Source: Burkholderia sp. SRS-W-2-2016 (lineage in GTDB: Bacteria > Pseudomonadota > Gammaproteobacteria > Burkholderiales > Burkholderiaceae). From it: DNA of 64,000 nt. This document shows, piece after piece, positions 49,988-59,740 of the stretch. The stretch is from positions 62,001 to 126,000 of the forward strand of contig NZ_MSDV01000075.1 of the NCBI RefSeq assembly GCF_001931485.1. The letters are read 5' to 3'. Position numbers and translations under genes: made by a program. Numbering within the stretch: position 1 is the first letter of the stretch; every line of letters begins with the position of its first letter. The notes under the pieces were generated by a model. That model was not told where the DNA came from, searched no databases, and saw nothing but the letters and a program-made list of their open reading frames with translations.

Positions 49988-50289
49988 ACAGCAGCGCGTC
50001 GGGTATGGCATGCGCCTCTGGTCTGAAGATTAAAGCTGTGTGCTTTTCGCGCTGCCTTCACGATGCCGACACGCCCACCGACACCAACATAGCCACTAAA
50101 AAAACCGGTACTTTCCTCTCCTCCATCAGCGCTCCCCACGCGCATTTTTACCGCCCGGATGTCACTGAAAGTGTGGTGGTGAAAACGTTAAGTAAATTTT
50201 GTCAGTGAAGGTAAGCAATAAAAATGGCGTCGCGGTGAATCGCTTATGCTGGTTCTCCATCGCGATAAGCACATATTTCTTACAGCAGA
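49988..50289. other. Intergenic region between hipA and PAP2 gene
   Basis: About 300 bp with no recognised gene or structured repeat. The right half is AT-richer and probably holds the PAP2 gene promoter. Confidence 0.4.
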
Positions 50290-50979
50290 ATGAACAGCTT
50301 CGATTCGTCTATCGAAACCTATCTGTCCAGCCTTCACTTCGGGCAAATCGCAACACTGGCGATCCGCGCCATCGCCGACCTGTACACCTTCAAAGGCCTC
50401 GTACTCATTCCGCTGCTGTGGTGGATATGGTTTCAGCAGCACGAGCGCCGCGCATGGCGTCGCGAGATGGTGATCGCGACGCTCGCGAGCGGTCTCGTCG
50501 CATTGTTCGTCGGCCGATTGCTGACACACTGGTTGCCGTTCCGGGTACGCCCGATCTATAACCCCGAACTGCATCTGCAATTTGCCGGCGCGACCAGAGA
50601 CTCGATGCTGTCGGACTGGAGTTCGTTTCCGAGCGATCACGCGATGCTCTGGATGGCGATCGCCACCGGTATTTTTCTGGTCTGGCGCTGGGTCGGCGTG
50701 CTCGCGATTCTCTATACCGCGCTCGTCATCTGCGTGCCGCGCGCGTATCTCGGCTACCACTACCCGACCGATTTACTGGTCGGCGCCGCGGTGGGCATCG
50801 CGATTACCGTGCTGATGACGCGCGACGCGCTGCGTGCGCGTTACGCCACGCCGGCGCTGCGGTGGATGGAACGTTATCCGGGACCTTCGGCGGCGCTGGC
50901 CTTCATCCTCTGCCTCGAACTCGTCACGCAGTTCGACGAACTGCGCAAAGCGGCGAGCAGCATCTTCAGACATTTTTGA
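50290..50979 (+). CDS. PAP2-family membrane phosphatase
   Basis: The 229-residue membrane protein belongs to the PAP2 phosphatases, such as undecaprenyl-pyrophosphate phosphatase of the BcrC type. The three motifs are visible: LPFRVRP (first motif, with Arg in place of the usual Lys), SSFPSDHA with the catalytic-region His, and PRAYLGYHYPTDLLVG with the Arg-His-Asp set. About six helices are predicted. It would act on lipid phosphates at the periplasmic face of the inner membrane. The ribosome binding site is weak. Confidence 0.85.
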   Translation: MNSFDSSIETYLSSLHFGQIATLAIRAIADLYTFKGLVLIPLLWWIWFQQHERRAWRREMVIATLASGLVALFVGRLLTHWLPFRVRPIYNPELHLQFAGATRDSMLSDWSSFPSDHAMLWMAIATGIFLVWRWVGVLAILYTALVICVPRAYLGYHYPTDLLVGAAVGIAITVLMTRDALRARYATPALRWMERYPGPSAALAFILCLELVTQFDELRKAASSIFRHF

Positions 50980-51110
50980 GCCGTTGCGGCTCGCTTTGCC
51001 CGCCAATTGAATTTACCCGAATGAATTTGTCCGGATTTGCGGCGCCAAACCACGCGCGCCGCAAACCCGGGCATCCGATCAATTGCGGGTTCAGACTGAC
51101 GGCTTCCGCG

Positions 51111-51455
51111 TCACTGCGTTCCCGGCACGATCGTCGAGATCGTCCAGTTGTTGGTGGTCACGAGAATGTAGTCGCCATTCACGCCTAGCCATCTATGGCC
51201 GCGCGGCGGCGCATTCAGGCCGTGACCACGCCAGTCGTCCAACATGAAGTTGTGATTACGGTAGTCGGCCGGCACGCGCTGGCCTTTATGCCAGTCGCGA
51301 TGCGGAATCGACGGCATCACCTGCTGGCGCCCCGGTCCGCCCATCGGGCCGGCACCCGGCGGCGGGGGCGGCGGCGGCGGTCCCGCCGCGATCGCGATCG
51401 CCGATACGCCAGAGAAGCAGACAACGATGAGTTGCGCAATCATGCGTTTATTCAT
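51111..51455 (-). CDS. RcnB-family periplasmic protein
   Basis: The 114-residue product has a signal peptide (MNKRMIAQLIVVCFSGVSAIAIAA), a run of eight prolines, and an RcnB-type domain with HRDWHKGQRVPADYRNHNFMLDDWRGHGLNAPPRGHRWLGVNGDYILV. RcnB proteins are periplasmic and linked to nickel/cobalt tolerance in Escherichia coli, but the broader family has other roles. The start at 51455 has an ACGGAGG upstream and excludes a 13-residue extension. Confidence 0.82.
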   Translation of the reverse strand: MNKRMIAQLIVVCFSGVSAIAIAAGPPPPPPPPGAGPMGGPGRQQVMPSIPHRDWHKGQRVPADYRNHNFMLDDWRGHGLNAPPRGHRWLGVNGDYILVTTNNWTISTIVPGTQ

Positions 51456-51696
51456 GGTCGAACCTCCGTGCGGTGAAAAATTCATGGCATTCACGTGATG
51501 CGATCATCGAACTGCTCGCAAATCCATAACGACGACTCAAAGTACATTGCCGCCGATAGTCGGTATATAGCGAATGCAATTACCTCAATCGGATTAAATA
51601 AAAAGCATAAAATTCAGGCATTACTCGAAGTCGTTAAAAGTATAGTAAAAGGATTTTCGACTTCAAGCGGTGCGGTCCGCGCACAACCGCCGCGCT

Positions 51697-53181
51697 TCAT
51701 GCGTCCGGGTCGGGTGGCGCGCCAGCCGATGCAACCGGCGCGGCCGGCGTCGCGATACGCGGCATGCGCACACCGGCATACGCAATCGCCACCGTCAGCA
51801 GTGGACTCAGAAAGCAGAACACCGCATAGGGCGCATAGCTGAGCGTGGACACGCCGAGTGTCGCCGCCATATACGCGCCGCAACTGTTCCATGGAATCAG
51901 CGCGCCGGTCGGCGTCGCCGCATCGCCGACCGCGCGCGACAACACCACCGGCTCGAAGCCGCGTTGCGCGAAAGCGTTCTTGAACATGCGCGCGGGCAGG
52001 ACCACCGCGATGTACTGATCGGCGGTCACGATATTGGTCGCGACGATCGAGGCCACCAGCGACGCCACCAACGCACCGGCGCTTTTCGCCCGTTCGATCA
52101 CCGGCGTAATCACACGCTCGAGCACCCCGCACTTCTCGACCACGCCGCCGAATGCGAGTGCGGTGATGATCAGCCACACCGTGTCGAGCATGCTTTCCAT
52201 CCCGCCGCGCGAGACCAGCAGGTCGAGCTGGGGATTGCCCGTCGACAGCTTGTAGCCGTTCGCGAGCGCGAGCCACACGCCTTTGACGACCGCGAGCCAT
52301 TCCGGCACATCGGGCCTCGCGGCCGCGAACGCGATCACCCGTTCTGGCGCCACGCACACCGCGAGCACGCCGCCCGCGAGCGCGCCCAGAAAGATCGCGG
52401 TGAACGGCGGCGTCTTCAGCAGCGCCAGCACGATCACCAGAATCAGCGGCACGAACAGCCACAGCGAAATATGGAACGCTCCTTGCATCGCCTTGATTTC
52501 GGCGCTGGCGTCGAAATCGCCGGGCCGGCCGACCAGATAGAACAGCCCGAGTGAGATGATCATCGCGAGCGACGAGGTCAGCAACACTTCACGCAGATGC
52601 CGGTACAGGTCGACGCCGGCCGCCGCCGCGGCGAGATTGGCGGAATCGGAAAGCGGCGAGGATTTGTCGCCGAGATACGCGCCCGAGATGATCGCGCCGG
52701 CGGTGATCGCCGGACTCAGCCCCATCCCGTGCGCGATGCCCATCAGGCCGATACCGATCGTGCCGGCCACTGTCCACGAACTGCCGATGCTCATCGACAC
52801 GAAGCCGCAGATGGCCGCCGCGGTCATGTAGAAATAATTGGGACTCAGAAGCTTCAGGCCGTAATAGACCATGCCGACCAGCGTGCCGCTCAGCGCCCAT
52901 GTGCCGATCAGCGCGCCGACCGCGAACAGGATGAAGATCGCGCCGATGCCGGTGCTGACACTGGCGACCGCCGCTTCGCCGAGCGACGCCAGCGTATGCC
53001 CACGGCGCCAGCCGATGAACACCGCGATCATCGTCGCGACCACGAGGCCGACCTGGTTCGGGCCGCCCGCGCCCGCGTCGCCGAACAGATAGAAGGACAG
53101 TCCCACCAGAACGACGAGGCTCGCGATCGGAATGATCGCCTCGGTCATCGTGACCGGCTGCGGTGTTTCGGGCCTCTTCAT
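51697..53181 (-). CDS. nhaC: NhaC-family Na+/H+ antiporter
   Basis: The 494-residue protein has about twelve predicted helices and the NhaC-family stretches IGAIFILFAVGALIGTWALSGT, GSSWTVAGTIGIGLMGIAHGMGL, GAYLGDKSSPLSDSANLAAAAAG and VTADQYIAVVLPARMF, with a late IPWNSCGAYMAATLGV. NhaC members exchange sodium for protons; several close relatives exchange organic acids or amines instead. It lies downstream of arcA on the same strand with a gap of 164 bp, so it might serve arginine metabolism. ATG at 53181 is used. Confidence 0.85.
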   Translation of the reverse strand: MKRPETPQPVTMTEAIIPIASLVVLVGLSFYLFGDAGAGGPNQVGLVVATMIAVFIGWRRGHTLASLGEAAVASVSTGIGAIFILFAVGALIGTWALSGTLVGMVYYGLKLLSPNYFYMTAAAICGFVSMSIGSSWTVAGTIGIGLMGIAHGMGLSPAITAGAIISGAYLGDKSSPLSDSANLAAAAAGVDLYRHLREVLLTSSLAMIISLGLFYLVGRPGDFDASAEIKAMQGAFHISLWLFVPLILVIVLALLKTPPFTAIFLGALAGGVLAVCVAPERVIAFAAARPDVPEWLAVVKGVWLALANGYKLSTGNPQLDLLVSRGGMESMLDTVWLIITALAFGGVVEKCGVLERVITPVIERAKSAGALVASLVASIVATNIVTADQYIAVVLPARMFKNAFAQRGFEPVVLSRAVGDAATPTGALIPWNSCGAYMAATLGVSTLSYAPYAVFCFLSPLLTVAIAYAGVRMPRIATPAAPVASAGAPPDPDA

Positions 53182-53195
53182 TTGCAATGATCCCC

Positions 53196-53225
53196 GTAGC
53201 GACGGCCGCCGTAGCGACGGTCGCC
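53196..53225. repeat. 15-bp tandem repeat (x2)
   Basis: GTAGCGACGGCCGCC at 53196-53210 is followed directly by GTAGCGACGGTCGCC at 53211-53225, one mismatch. It lies just upstream of nhaC, between it and arcA. No function is evident. Confidence 0.45.
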
Positions 53226-53345
53226 GCGAACGCGTGGCCGTCGCGCGACATGCACTGCCGCGCTGCACGTGCCGCCGCCCGCTCGCCGGTTTCGCGAGCG
53301 GACGACGCCCTTCCAGTCAGCCGCTGGATTGCTGCGCCGAAACGA

Positions 53346-54608
53346 TCAGTAGTCGACCGGATCGCGGATGATCGGGCAGGTCATGCAGTGACCGCCGCCA
53401 CGTCCGCGGCCCAGTTCGGCGCCGACGATCGTAATCACCTCGATGCCCTGCTTGCGCAGCAGCGTGTTGGTGTAGGTGTTGCGGTCGTATGCATAGACGA
53501 CGCCCGGCGATGCGCACACGAGGTTCGCGCCGCTGTCCCACTGCGTGCGCTCGCGCTGGTAGTCGGTGCCGCCGGCCTCGACCACGCGCAGCTTCTTCAG
53601 GCCGAGTGCCTCGGCCACCACGTCGGTGAACGGCTTGTTTTCCGCATGCAATTCGACGCCGCTCGGATGGCTACTCGGCCGGTACGAGAACGTGCGGGTC
53701 TTCGCCATGAAGTCCGGCGCGACCAGCACGCAGTCGCGGTCCGCGAACGTGAAGACCGTATCGAGGTGCATCGCCGCGCGAATCTTCGGCATCGCCGCGA
53801 CGATCACGCGCTCGGCGGCGCCCTTCTGGAACAGCGTGGCGGCCAGTTGGCTGATCGCCTGGCGCGAGGTGCGCTCGCTCATCCCGATCAGCACGACGCC
53901 CTTGCCGATCGGCATCACGTCGCCGCCTTCGAGCGTCGCGAGGCCGTGGTCCTTGGTCGGGTCGCCCCACCACACGTTGACCTTGCCCGCGAAGTCCGGG
54001 TGGAACTTGTAGATCGCGGTGGTGAGGATCGTCTCTTCGTGACGCGCCGGCCAGTACAGCGCGTTCAGCGTAACGCCGCCGTAGATCCAGCAGGTGGTGT
54101 CGCGCGTGTACAGCGTGTTCGGCAGCGGCGGCAGCAGATATTCGGTGCCTTGCGCAGCCTCTTTCGCGACTTCAAGCGCCTTGCCGCCGTGCGCTTCAGG
54201 AAAGTCGTGAGTCGACAGACCGCCGATCAACGTTTCGGCGAGCTTACGATTGTCGAGCCCTTCCAGATAGCTGCGCAATTCGTCGATAAAGCCGAGGCCG
54301 ACCTGGTTCGGCACCACCTGGTTGTCGAGAATCCACTTCTTGCCCTCGGGCACCGCGACCGTTTCCGCGAGCAGATTGTGCATCTCGACCACTTCGACGC
54401 CGCGGTCGCGCATCTTCGTCACGAAATCGAAGTGATCGCGCTTGGCGTTCTCGACCCACAGCACATCGTCGAACAGCAACTCGTCGCAATTGCTCGGGGT
54501 CAGGCGCTGATGCGCGATGCCCGGCGCGCACACCATCACCTTGCGCAATTGTCCGACTTCGGAGTAGACACCCAAACCGCCCGCTTTCGCTTCTGTATTC
54601 GCCATCAT
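53346..54608 (-). CDS. arcA: Arginine deiminase
   Basis: The 420-residue enzyme hydrolyses L-arginine to citrulline and ammonia. It matches bacterial ArcA through LRKVMVCAPGIAHQRLTPSNCDELLFDDV, FTRDTT-like YTRDTTCWIYGGV, STLEGGD-like ATLEGGDVMPIGKG, MHLDTVFTF with catalytic His and Asp, and the nucleophile Cys in GRGRGGGHCMTCP (about 408). Two adjacent ATGs exist; the second (54605) is better spaced from AGGAG. It follows arcD by 46 bp. Neither arcB nor arcC is present nearby. Confidence 0.94.
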   Translation of the reverse strand: MMANTEAKAGGLGVYSEVGQLRKVMVCAPGIAHQRLTPSNCDELLFDDVLWVENAKRDHFDFVTKMRDRGVEVVEMHNLLAETVAVPEGKKWILDNQVVPNQVGLGFIDELRSYLEGLDNRKLAETLIGGLSTHDFPEAHGGKALEVAKEAAQGTEYLLPPLPNTLYTRDTTCWIYGGVTLNALYWPARHEETILTTAIYKFHPDFAGKVNVWWGDPTKDHGLATLEGGDVMPIGKGVVLIGMSERTSRQAISQLAATLFQKGAAERVIVAAMPKIRAAMHLDTVFTFADRDCVLVAPDFMAKTRTFSYRPSSHPSGVELHAENKPFTDVVAEALGLKKLRVVEAGGTDYQRERTQWDSGANLVCASPGVVYAYDRNTYTNTLLRKQGIEVITIVGAELGRGRGGGHCMTCPIIRDPVDY

Positions 54609-54654
54609 GATCTCCTGAATGCCAATATTGGCCAGCTATGTTCAACCGAGTCCG

Positions 54655-56076
54655 TCAGAGTGCGATCCTGCCGGTCGCGAGTCCATAAATACCGATGATC
54701 GCGCCGATTGCCGCAACGATAAAGATGATCCAGTCCGAGCCATTGAAGACGCTCTTGTTCTGTTCGCGCCGCGCCCATACGTAAAGCGCGGTGCCCGGCG
54801 CATACAGCACCGCCGACAGCAGAATGAATTTGAGGCCGCCCGCCCAGATCATGAACACCGTATAGATCACCGCGACGGCCGCCATGATCAGATCGCGCCG
54901 GCGCTCTTCGGGGCGCACGTCGTAACCCTCGCCGCGATTCGAAATCATGAACCCGTACGCGGCCACGAACAGATACGGTATCAGCGACATCGCGCTGGTC
55001 AGATTGAGCATCAACGCGAACGCGTCGCGCGAGAAGTACGTGCTGATGACCAGCAACTGCACGACGATGTTGGTCAGCCACAGCGCGTTGGCCGGCACCT
55101 TGTTGGCGTTTTCCTTCGCGAACACCGACGGCATGTCCTTGGTCTTGGCCGCGGTGAACAGCACTTCCGCGCAGATCAGCGACCACGCGAGATAGGCGCC
55201 GAGCACCGAGATCAGCAGACCTACGCTGACGAACACCGCGCCCCAGTGACCGACCACCGATTCGAGCACCGCGGCCATCGACGGCTGGCGCATTCCGGCG
55301 ACGTCGGCGCGCGCGAGCACCGCGTACGGCAGCATCGACACCAGCACCATCAGCGTCGTGACGACGACGAAGCCGAGGATCGTGGCCTGACCGACATCGG
55401 AGCGCTGGCGCGCATAACGGGAATAGACGCTCGCCCCTTCGATACCGATGAACACGAACACGGTGACCAGCATCGTCGCGCGCACCTGTTCGAGGATGCC
55501 GCCTTCGAGACCGCCGCCATACAGATTCGCCTGGAACAGGTCCAGCCTGAAGCCGAAGATCAGGATCACGATGAACACCAGAATCGGAATGACCTTGGCG
55601 ACCGTGACGATACTGTTGATGAAGGCCGCCTGCTGCACGCCCTTCAGGATCATGAAGTGGAATAGCCAGATGCCGATCGATGCAACGACGATCGCGACGA
55701 TCGTGTTGCCGTCGCCGAACACCGGGAAGAACGCGCCGAGCGTCGACTTGATGAGCACCCAGTAGGAGACGTTGCCGATACAGCTGCCGATCCAGTAGCC
55801 GAAGGCGGAGAGAAAGCCCGGATAATCGCCGAAGCCCGCTTTCGCATACGCGAACACGCCGGCGTCCAGATCGGGTTTTCGTTCGGCCAGCGACTGGAAC
55901 ACGCGCGCCAGCATATACATCCCAGTGCCGGCGATCAGCCACGCAATGATGGCGCCTATAGGTCCGGTGGCATTCGCGAAAGTCCGCGGCAGGGAGAAGA
56001 TCCCGGCGCCGACCATGCCGCCCACCACCATCCCGGTGAGCTGCATCTTTGACATTTTCTGTGGAGTAGACGCCAT
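54655..56076 (-). CDS. arcD: Arginine/ornithine antiporter (APC family)
   Basis: The 473-residue APC-family transporter has about twelve helices and the opening MQLTGMVVGGMVGAGIFSLPRTFANATGPIGAII, typical of basic amino-acid/polyamine antiporters of the ArcD type. Other family segments are GVFAYAKAGFGDYPGFLSAFGYWIG and FIGIEGASVYSRYARQRSDVGQAT. It should bring in arginine in exchange for ornithine or a related product. Position just ahead of arcA supports this. With arcB missing, the outgoing substrate may instead be citrulline. Confidence 0.87.
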   Translation of the reverse strand: MASTPQKMSKMQLTGMVVGGMVGAGIFSLPRTFANATGPIGAIIAWLIAGTGMYMLARVFQSLAERKPDLDAGVFAYAKAGFGDYPGFLSAFGYWIGSCIGNVSYWVLIKSTLGAFFPVFGDGNTIVAIVVASIGIWLFHFMILKGVQQAAFINSIVTVAKVIPILVFIVILIFGFRLDLFQANLYGGGLEGGILEQVRATMLVTVFVFIGIEGASVYSRYARQRSDVGQATILGFVVVTTLMVLVSMLPYAVLARADVAGMRQPSMAAVLESVVGHWGAVFVSVGLLISVLGAYLAWSLICAEVLFTAAKTKDMPSVFAKENANKVPANALWLTNIVVQLLVISTYFSRDAFALMLNLTSAMSLIPYLFVAAYGFMISNRGEGYDVRPEERRRDLIMAAVAVIYTVFMIWAGGLKFILLSAVLYAPGTALYVWARREQNKSVFNGSDWIIFIVAAIGAIIGIYGLATGRIAL

Positions 56077-56644
56077 TCGGATTCCTTTTCGTTACCTTTT
56101 TAACTACGGTTTGTAATCAGATACGAACGAAACGTGTCTCTCGACCAATCGAGTTTCCGATCGGCCGCACTACCCGGCAAGCCAAGACGTGAAAAGAATG
56201 GGCTGTCCGTTGGCGTTTGTCAATTGAATGGCGGATTAGATAGCTGTTCTTTTTTGATCCGTGTCGTGTGATTCGCGCACGCTTACCCTGGGAGGCGATC
56301 GGTGTCGAGCCTTTTATGAATACCCACACGATTGCCGCGAAAAATCGTAACGCGGCAATAAGGCAATTCGTCGGAGCAACCGCTTGATGCGGCGCCGTGG
56401 CGGCCAGATCGAGCGGGCGCCTGAGCGAAAAGCCACACGAACACGCGTAGTGGACGGACGCGCCAAAGACCGTTACACGGTGATTGTGCAACCGCAATAA
56501 AGCGGGGACATGCGCGGGTTTAAGAGAGCCGCAATTGGCATCATTTGCGGCTTCGATTTGACAATGTTATTGCGGTGGCGAACAAAACCCGAATGCGGCG
56601 GGATTGGCAATACATGCGCCGGTATTGCGATAAGCCATTTATGT
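56077..56644. other. Intergenic region with ATTGCGG-type repeats and hairpin
   Basis: These 568 bp lie between arcD and the sensor kinase gene. AGCCGCAA (56527-56534) and TTGCGGCT (56545-56552) form a perfect 8-bp inverted repeat with a 10-bp loop, a possible transcript end for the kinase gene. CCGCAAT or its complement ATTGCGG is found at 56492-56498, 56529-56535 and 56569-56575. No gene is recognised. Confidence 0.5.
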
Positions 56645-57987
56645 TTAAAGCAATTTCCTCAATCTCAGGCGTGCTTCGAGTCCGCCGCCTGCGCGATTGT
56701 GCAGCGTCAGCGTCGCATCCATCGCGAGCGCGAGTTGCCGCGCGATCGCCAGTCCGAGGCCGGTGCCGCCGGTCTGCCGGTTGCGCGAGCCCTCCAGCCG
56801 GTAGAACGGCTCGAACACCGTTTCCAGTGCGTCGGCCGGAATCCCCGGGCCGCGATCGAGCACCGAGACGGTCGCCTCGCCGTCGTGCAACGCGCCGATC
56901 TCGATCCGCGCGGTCCCGCCGTACTTCAGCGCGTTATCGACCAGATTGCCGACGATGCGCCGCAACGCCTGTGGCCGCAGGGTCAGCGACTGGCCGAAGC
57001 GCCCCTGCAGCGTCACGTCCTGCCCCGCATCGACGTAATCGCACACGAGACTGTCGAACAGCGCGTCGGGATCGATCCGCAGCGGCACCTCGGCGGTGCC
57101 GTGCATCGTGCGCGCGTAGGTGACGCCCTCCTTCACGAGCGCCTCCATCTCCTGCAGATCCTGGCGCAGCTTCGCGGCCTCCGCTTCGCTGTCCATCGTG
57201 TCGACGCGCAGGCGCATGCGGGTGATCGGCGTTTGCAGATCGTGCGAGATCGCCGCGAGTATCTGCATGCGCTCGGTCATGTAGGTCGCGATCCGGTCCT
57301 GCATCGCGTTGAACGCGCGCGCGGCGCGCGCCACTTCGGACGGCCCGCTCTCGGGCAGGCGCGCGGCCTTCAGGTCGGGGCCGAGCGTGTCGGCCGCCAG
57401 CGCCAGCTGGTGCAGCGGCCGGGTCGCGAGCCGCACCGCGAGCCAGCAGCAGGCGGCCAGCACGATCAGTTGCAGCGACAGCACGAGCGGCAGCCAGCGC
57501 GACAGCGGCGCGCCGGACATCGGCCGCAGATCGATCGTCAGCGGCGTGCCGTCGGACAGGCGCAGATGCACCTGCAGGCGCTCGCGCTCGCCGGGCACCG
57601 CGTTGACCGTCAACGGATAACGCGTGCCGATGCCGTCGCCGATCGATTGCGCGACCCGCGCCGACAGACTCGCATCGACCGGCGCGCCGGGCACCCCGGG
57701 ACCGAGCATGAATTCGTAGCTGCGTCGCGCGAGCCGCGGCAGCCACTGCGCGCGCTCGTCAGGCGGCAGATGATCGAGCAGCGCGACCGAACTCGCGACC
57801 TCGCGCTCGATATAACCCATCATCACATTGGTCATCGTCTGGTCGCGCTCGGTCATCGTCAGCCAGAACGACAGCGTCTGCGCGAGCGCGAGCCCGACGA
57901 ACAGGATCAGCGCGAGCCGCGCGAACAGCGTACGCGGCCAGTGCGGCCAGCGCCAGCCGCGCGTGCGTTGCGGCAACGGCAGCGCGC

Positions 57988-57991
<4 letters not shown>
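56645..57991 (-). CDS. Two-component sensor histidine kinase
   Basis: The 448-residue kinase has an N-terminal helix (LFARLALILFVGLALAQTLSFWL), a periplasmic sensor region of about 125 residues, a second helix (LVLSLQLIVLAACCWLAVRLA), HAMP-like residues, the phosphoacceptor His in AISHDLQTPITRMRLR (H250), and an ATPase domain with NLVDNALKYGG, VLDRGPGIP and GGTGLGLAIARQL. It should sense an envelope signal and phosphorylate the response regulator encoded just upstream. The ATG overlaps the regulator stop by four bases. The stimulus is unknown. Confidence 0.9.
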
Positions 57992-58728
<737 letters not shown>

Positions 58729-58735
58729 TGACGGT

Positions 58736-58858
58736 TTAACTGTTGCGGCGTTTCGGTTGCACGGCGCCCGGCTGGATCAGGTTGCACTGGAGCGGATGCG
58801 CGAGTTCGGCCGCGAAACCGCCGGCGATCAGCGCCGCGATGGCGAGCAGGCGTCTCAT
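58736..58858 (-). CDS. 40-residue small secreted or membrane peptide coupled to GFA gene
   Basis: A 40-codon reading frame starts at ATG 58858, four bases inside the GFA gene end (ATGA), with an excellent CTGGAGGA upstream. The product MRRLLAIAALIAGGFAAELA begins like a signal peptide, then has HPLQCNLIQPGAVQPKRRNS with one Cys and a basic end. It stops seven bases before the response regulator start. No family is known. The coupling and ribosome binding site are the main evidence that it is translated. Confidence 0.6.
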   Translation of the reverse strand: MRRLLAIAALIAGGFAAELAHPLQCNLIQPGAVQPKRRNS

Positions 58859-59226
58859 GCGTCCTCCAGTACGGACAGACTCGCGCCGTCGGCCACATTG
58901 GCTTCGAGCGCATACGGGTCGACCCCGTCGAGGCAGCCGATGTTGACGCGCCATTGCCCCGGGTCCTTGCGGGTCTGATGAAACGGGTAGATGCCGCAAT
59001 GCTTGCAGAAGTAGTGCTTCGCGACCTTCGTGTTGAACTGGTACAGCGTCAGCGCGTCTTCGCCGCTCAGAATCTTCAGTTGGGCGGCCGGAAAGAGCGG
59101 CGTCATCGGTGCGCCCTTGCGACGGCACAGGCTGCAGTTGCAGCGGCCGGCGGGCGTGATTTCAGTCTGGACTTCGAAGCGAACGGCCCCGCAGTGACAG
59201 GACCCTTGCAGTACAGCGGCGCTCAT
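58855..59226 (-). CDS. GFA-family (glutathione-dependent formaldehyde-activating-like) zinc protein
   Basis: The 123-residue protein carries the GFA zinc-binding pattern: SCHCGAVRFEV (9-19), CNCSLCRRKGA (about 29-39) and HYFCKHCGIYPFHQTRKDPGQWRVN (about 70-95). Family members are thought to bind zinc and glutathione adducts, though most have no proven substrate. It is cytoplasmic. It is coupled to the small peptide gene downstream and may be co-transcribed with the two-component genes that follow. Confidence 0.86.
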   Translation of the reverse strand: MSAAVLQGSCHCGAVRFEVQTEITPAGRCNCSLCRRKGAPMTPLFPAAQLKILSGEDALTLYQFNTKVAKHYFCKHCGIYPFHQTRKDPGQWRVNIGCLDGVDPYALEANVADGASLSVLEDA

Positions 59227-59740
59227 CGTGCACTCCGTGATTTGACAATGTCTGCTTTATAGCCTGGTTCGTCAGTCCAAATATGTCGTAATGTATCTGC
59301 CGATCGGGCCGATACATAAGCTTGCAATTAAAGTGTGCTCAGTCGCCGTTGCGCAATCGCGCGGCGGATAAATTTATCCCTGTCATTGGCATGGATAAAT
59401 GCAGACAAATCCGCATAAGGGTCGGCCAGGCCCGCTATATTCCGCCGTGCAGCGCCCGCTTGCCAAGCACAATCGGAATGTGTCAGCAAGTGGACAATGA
59501 GCGAGCGCGGTTTATCCGGCGTAAAGCCGGCCGTCAAAAATGAATACGCTTGACTTTTAATCAAGGCCCACTTCCAATAGCCATGTTGCAGTGCGGCGGC
59601 GCACCAATTAAAGGCGCGCCCCGTATTCATTGCGCGCTTCAATCCCGCGTAATTCAACCGTAATTCAGCCTGCCGTTGTTTCGTCCGCCGTACTCTCGGT
59701 GTCAGCTCGAAATGGAGCACTCCTCAATATTGGAGTCGTC
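59227..59740. other. AT-richer intergenic region before patatin gene
   Basis: Over 500 bp separate the divergent GFA and patatin genes. No recognised gene or repeat was found; it presumably holds both promoters. Confidence 0.4.

Noticed and set aside
56500..56600. Possible ANR/FNR box controlling arcDA
   Set aside because: No sequence close to TTGATNNNNATCAA was found upstream of arcD, only loose TTTGAC-like stretches.
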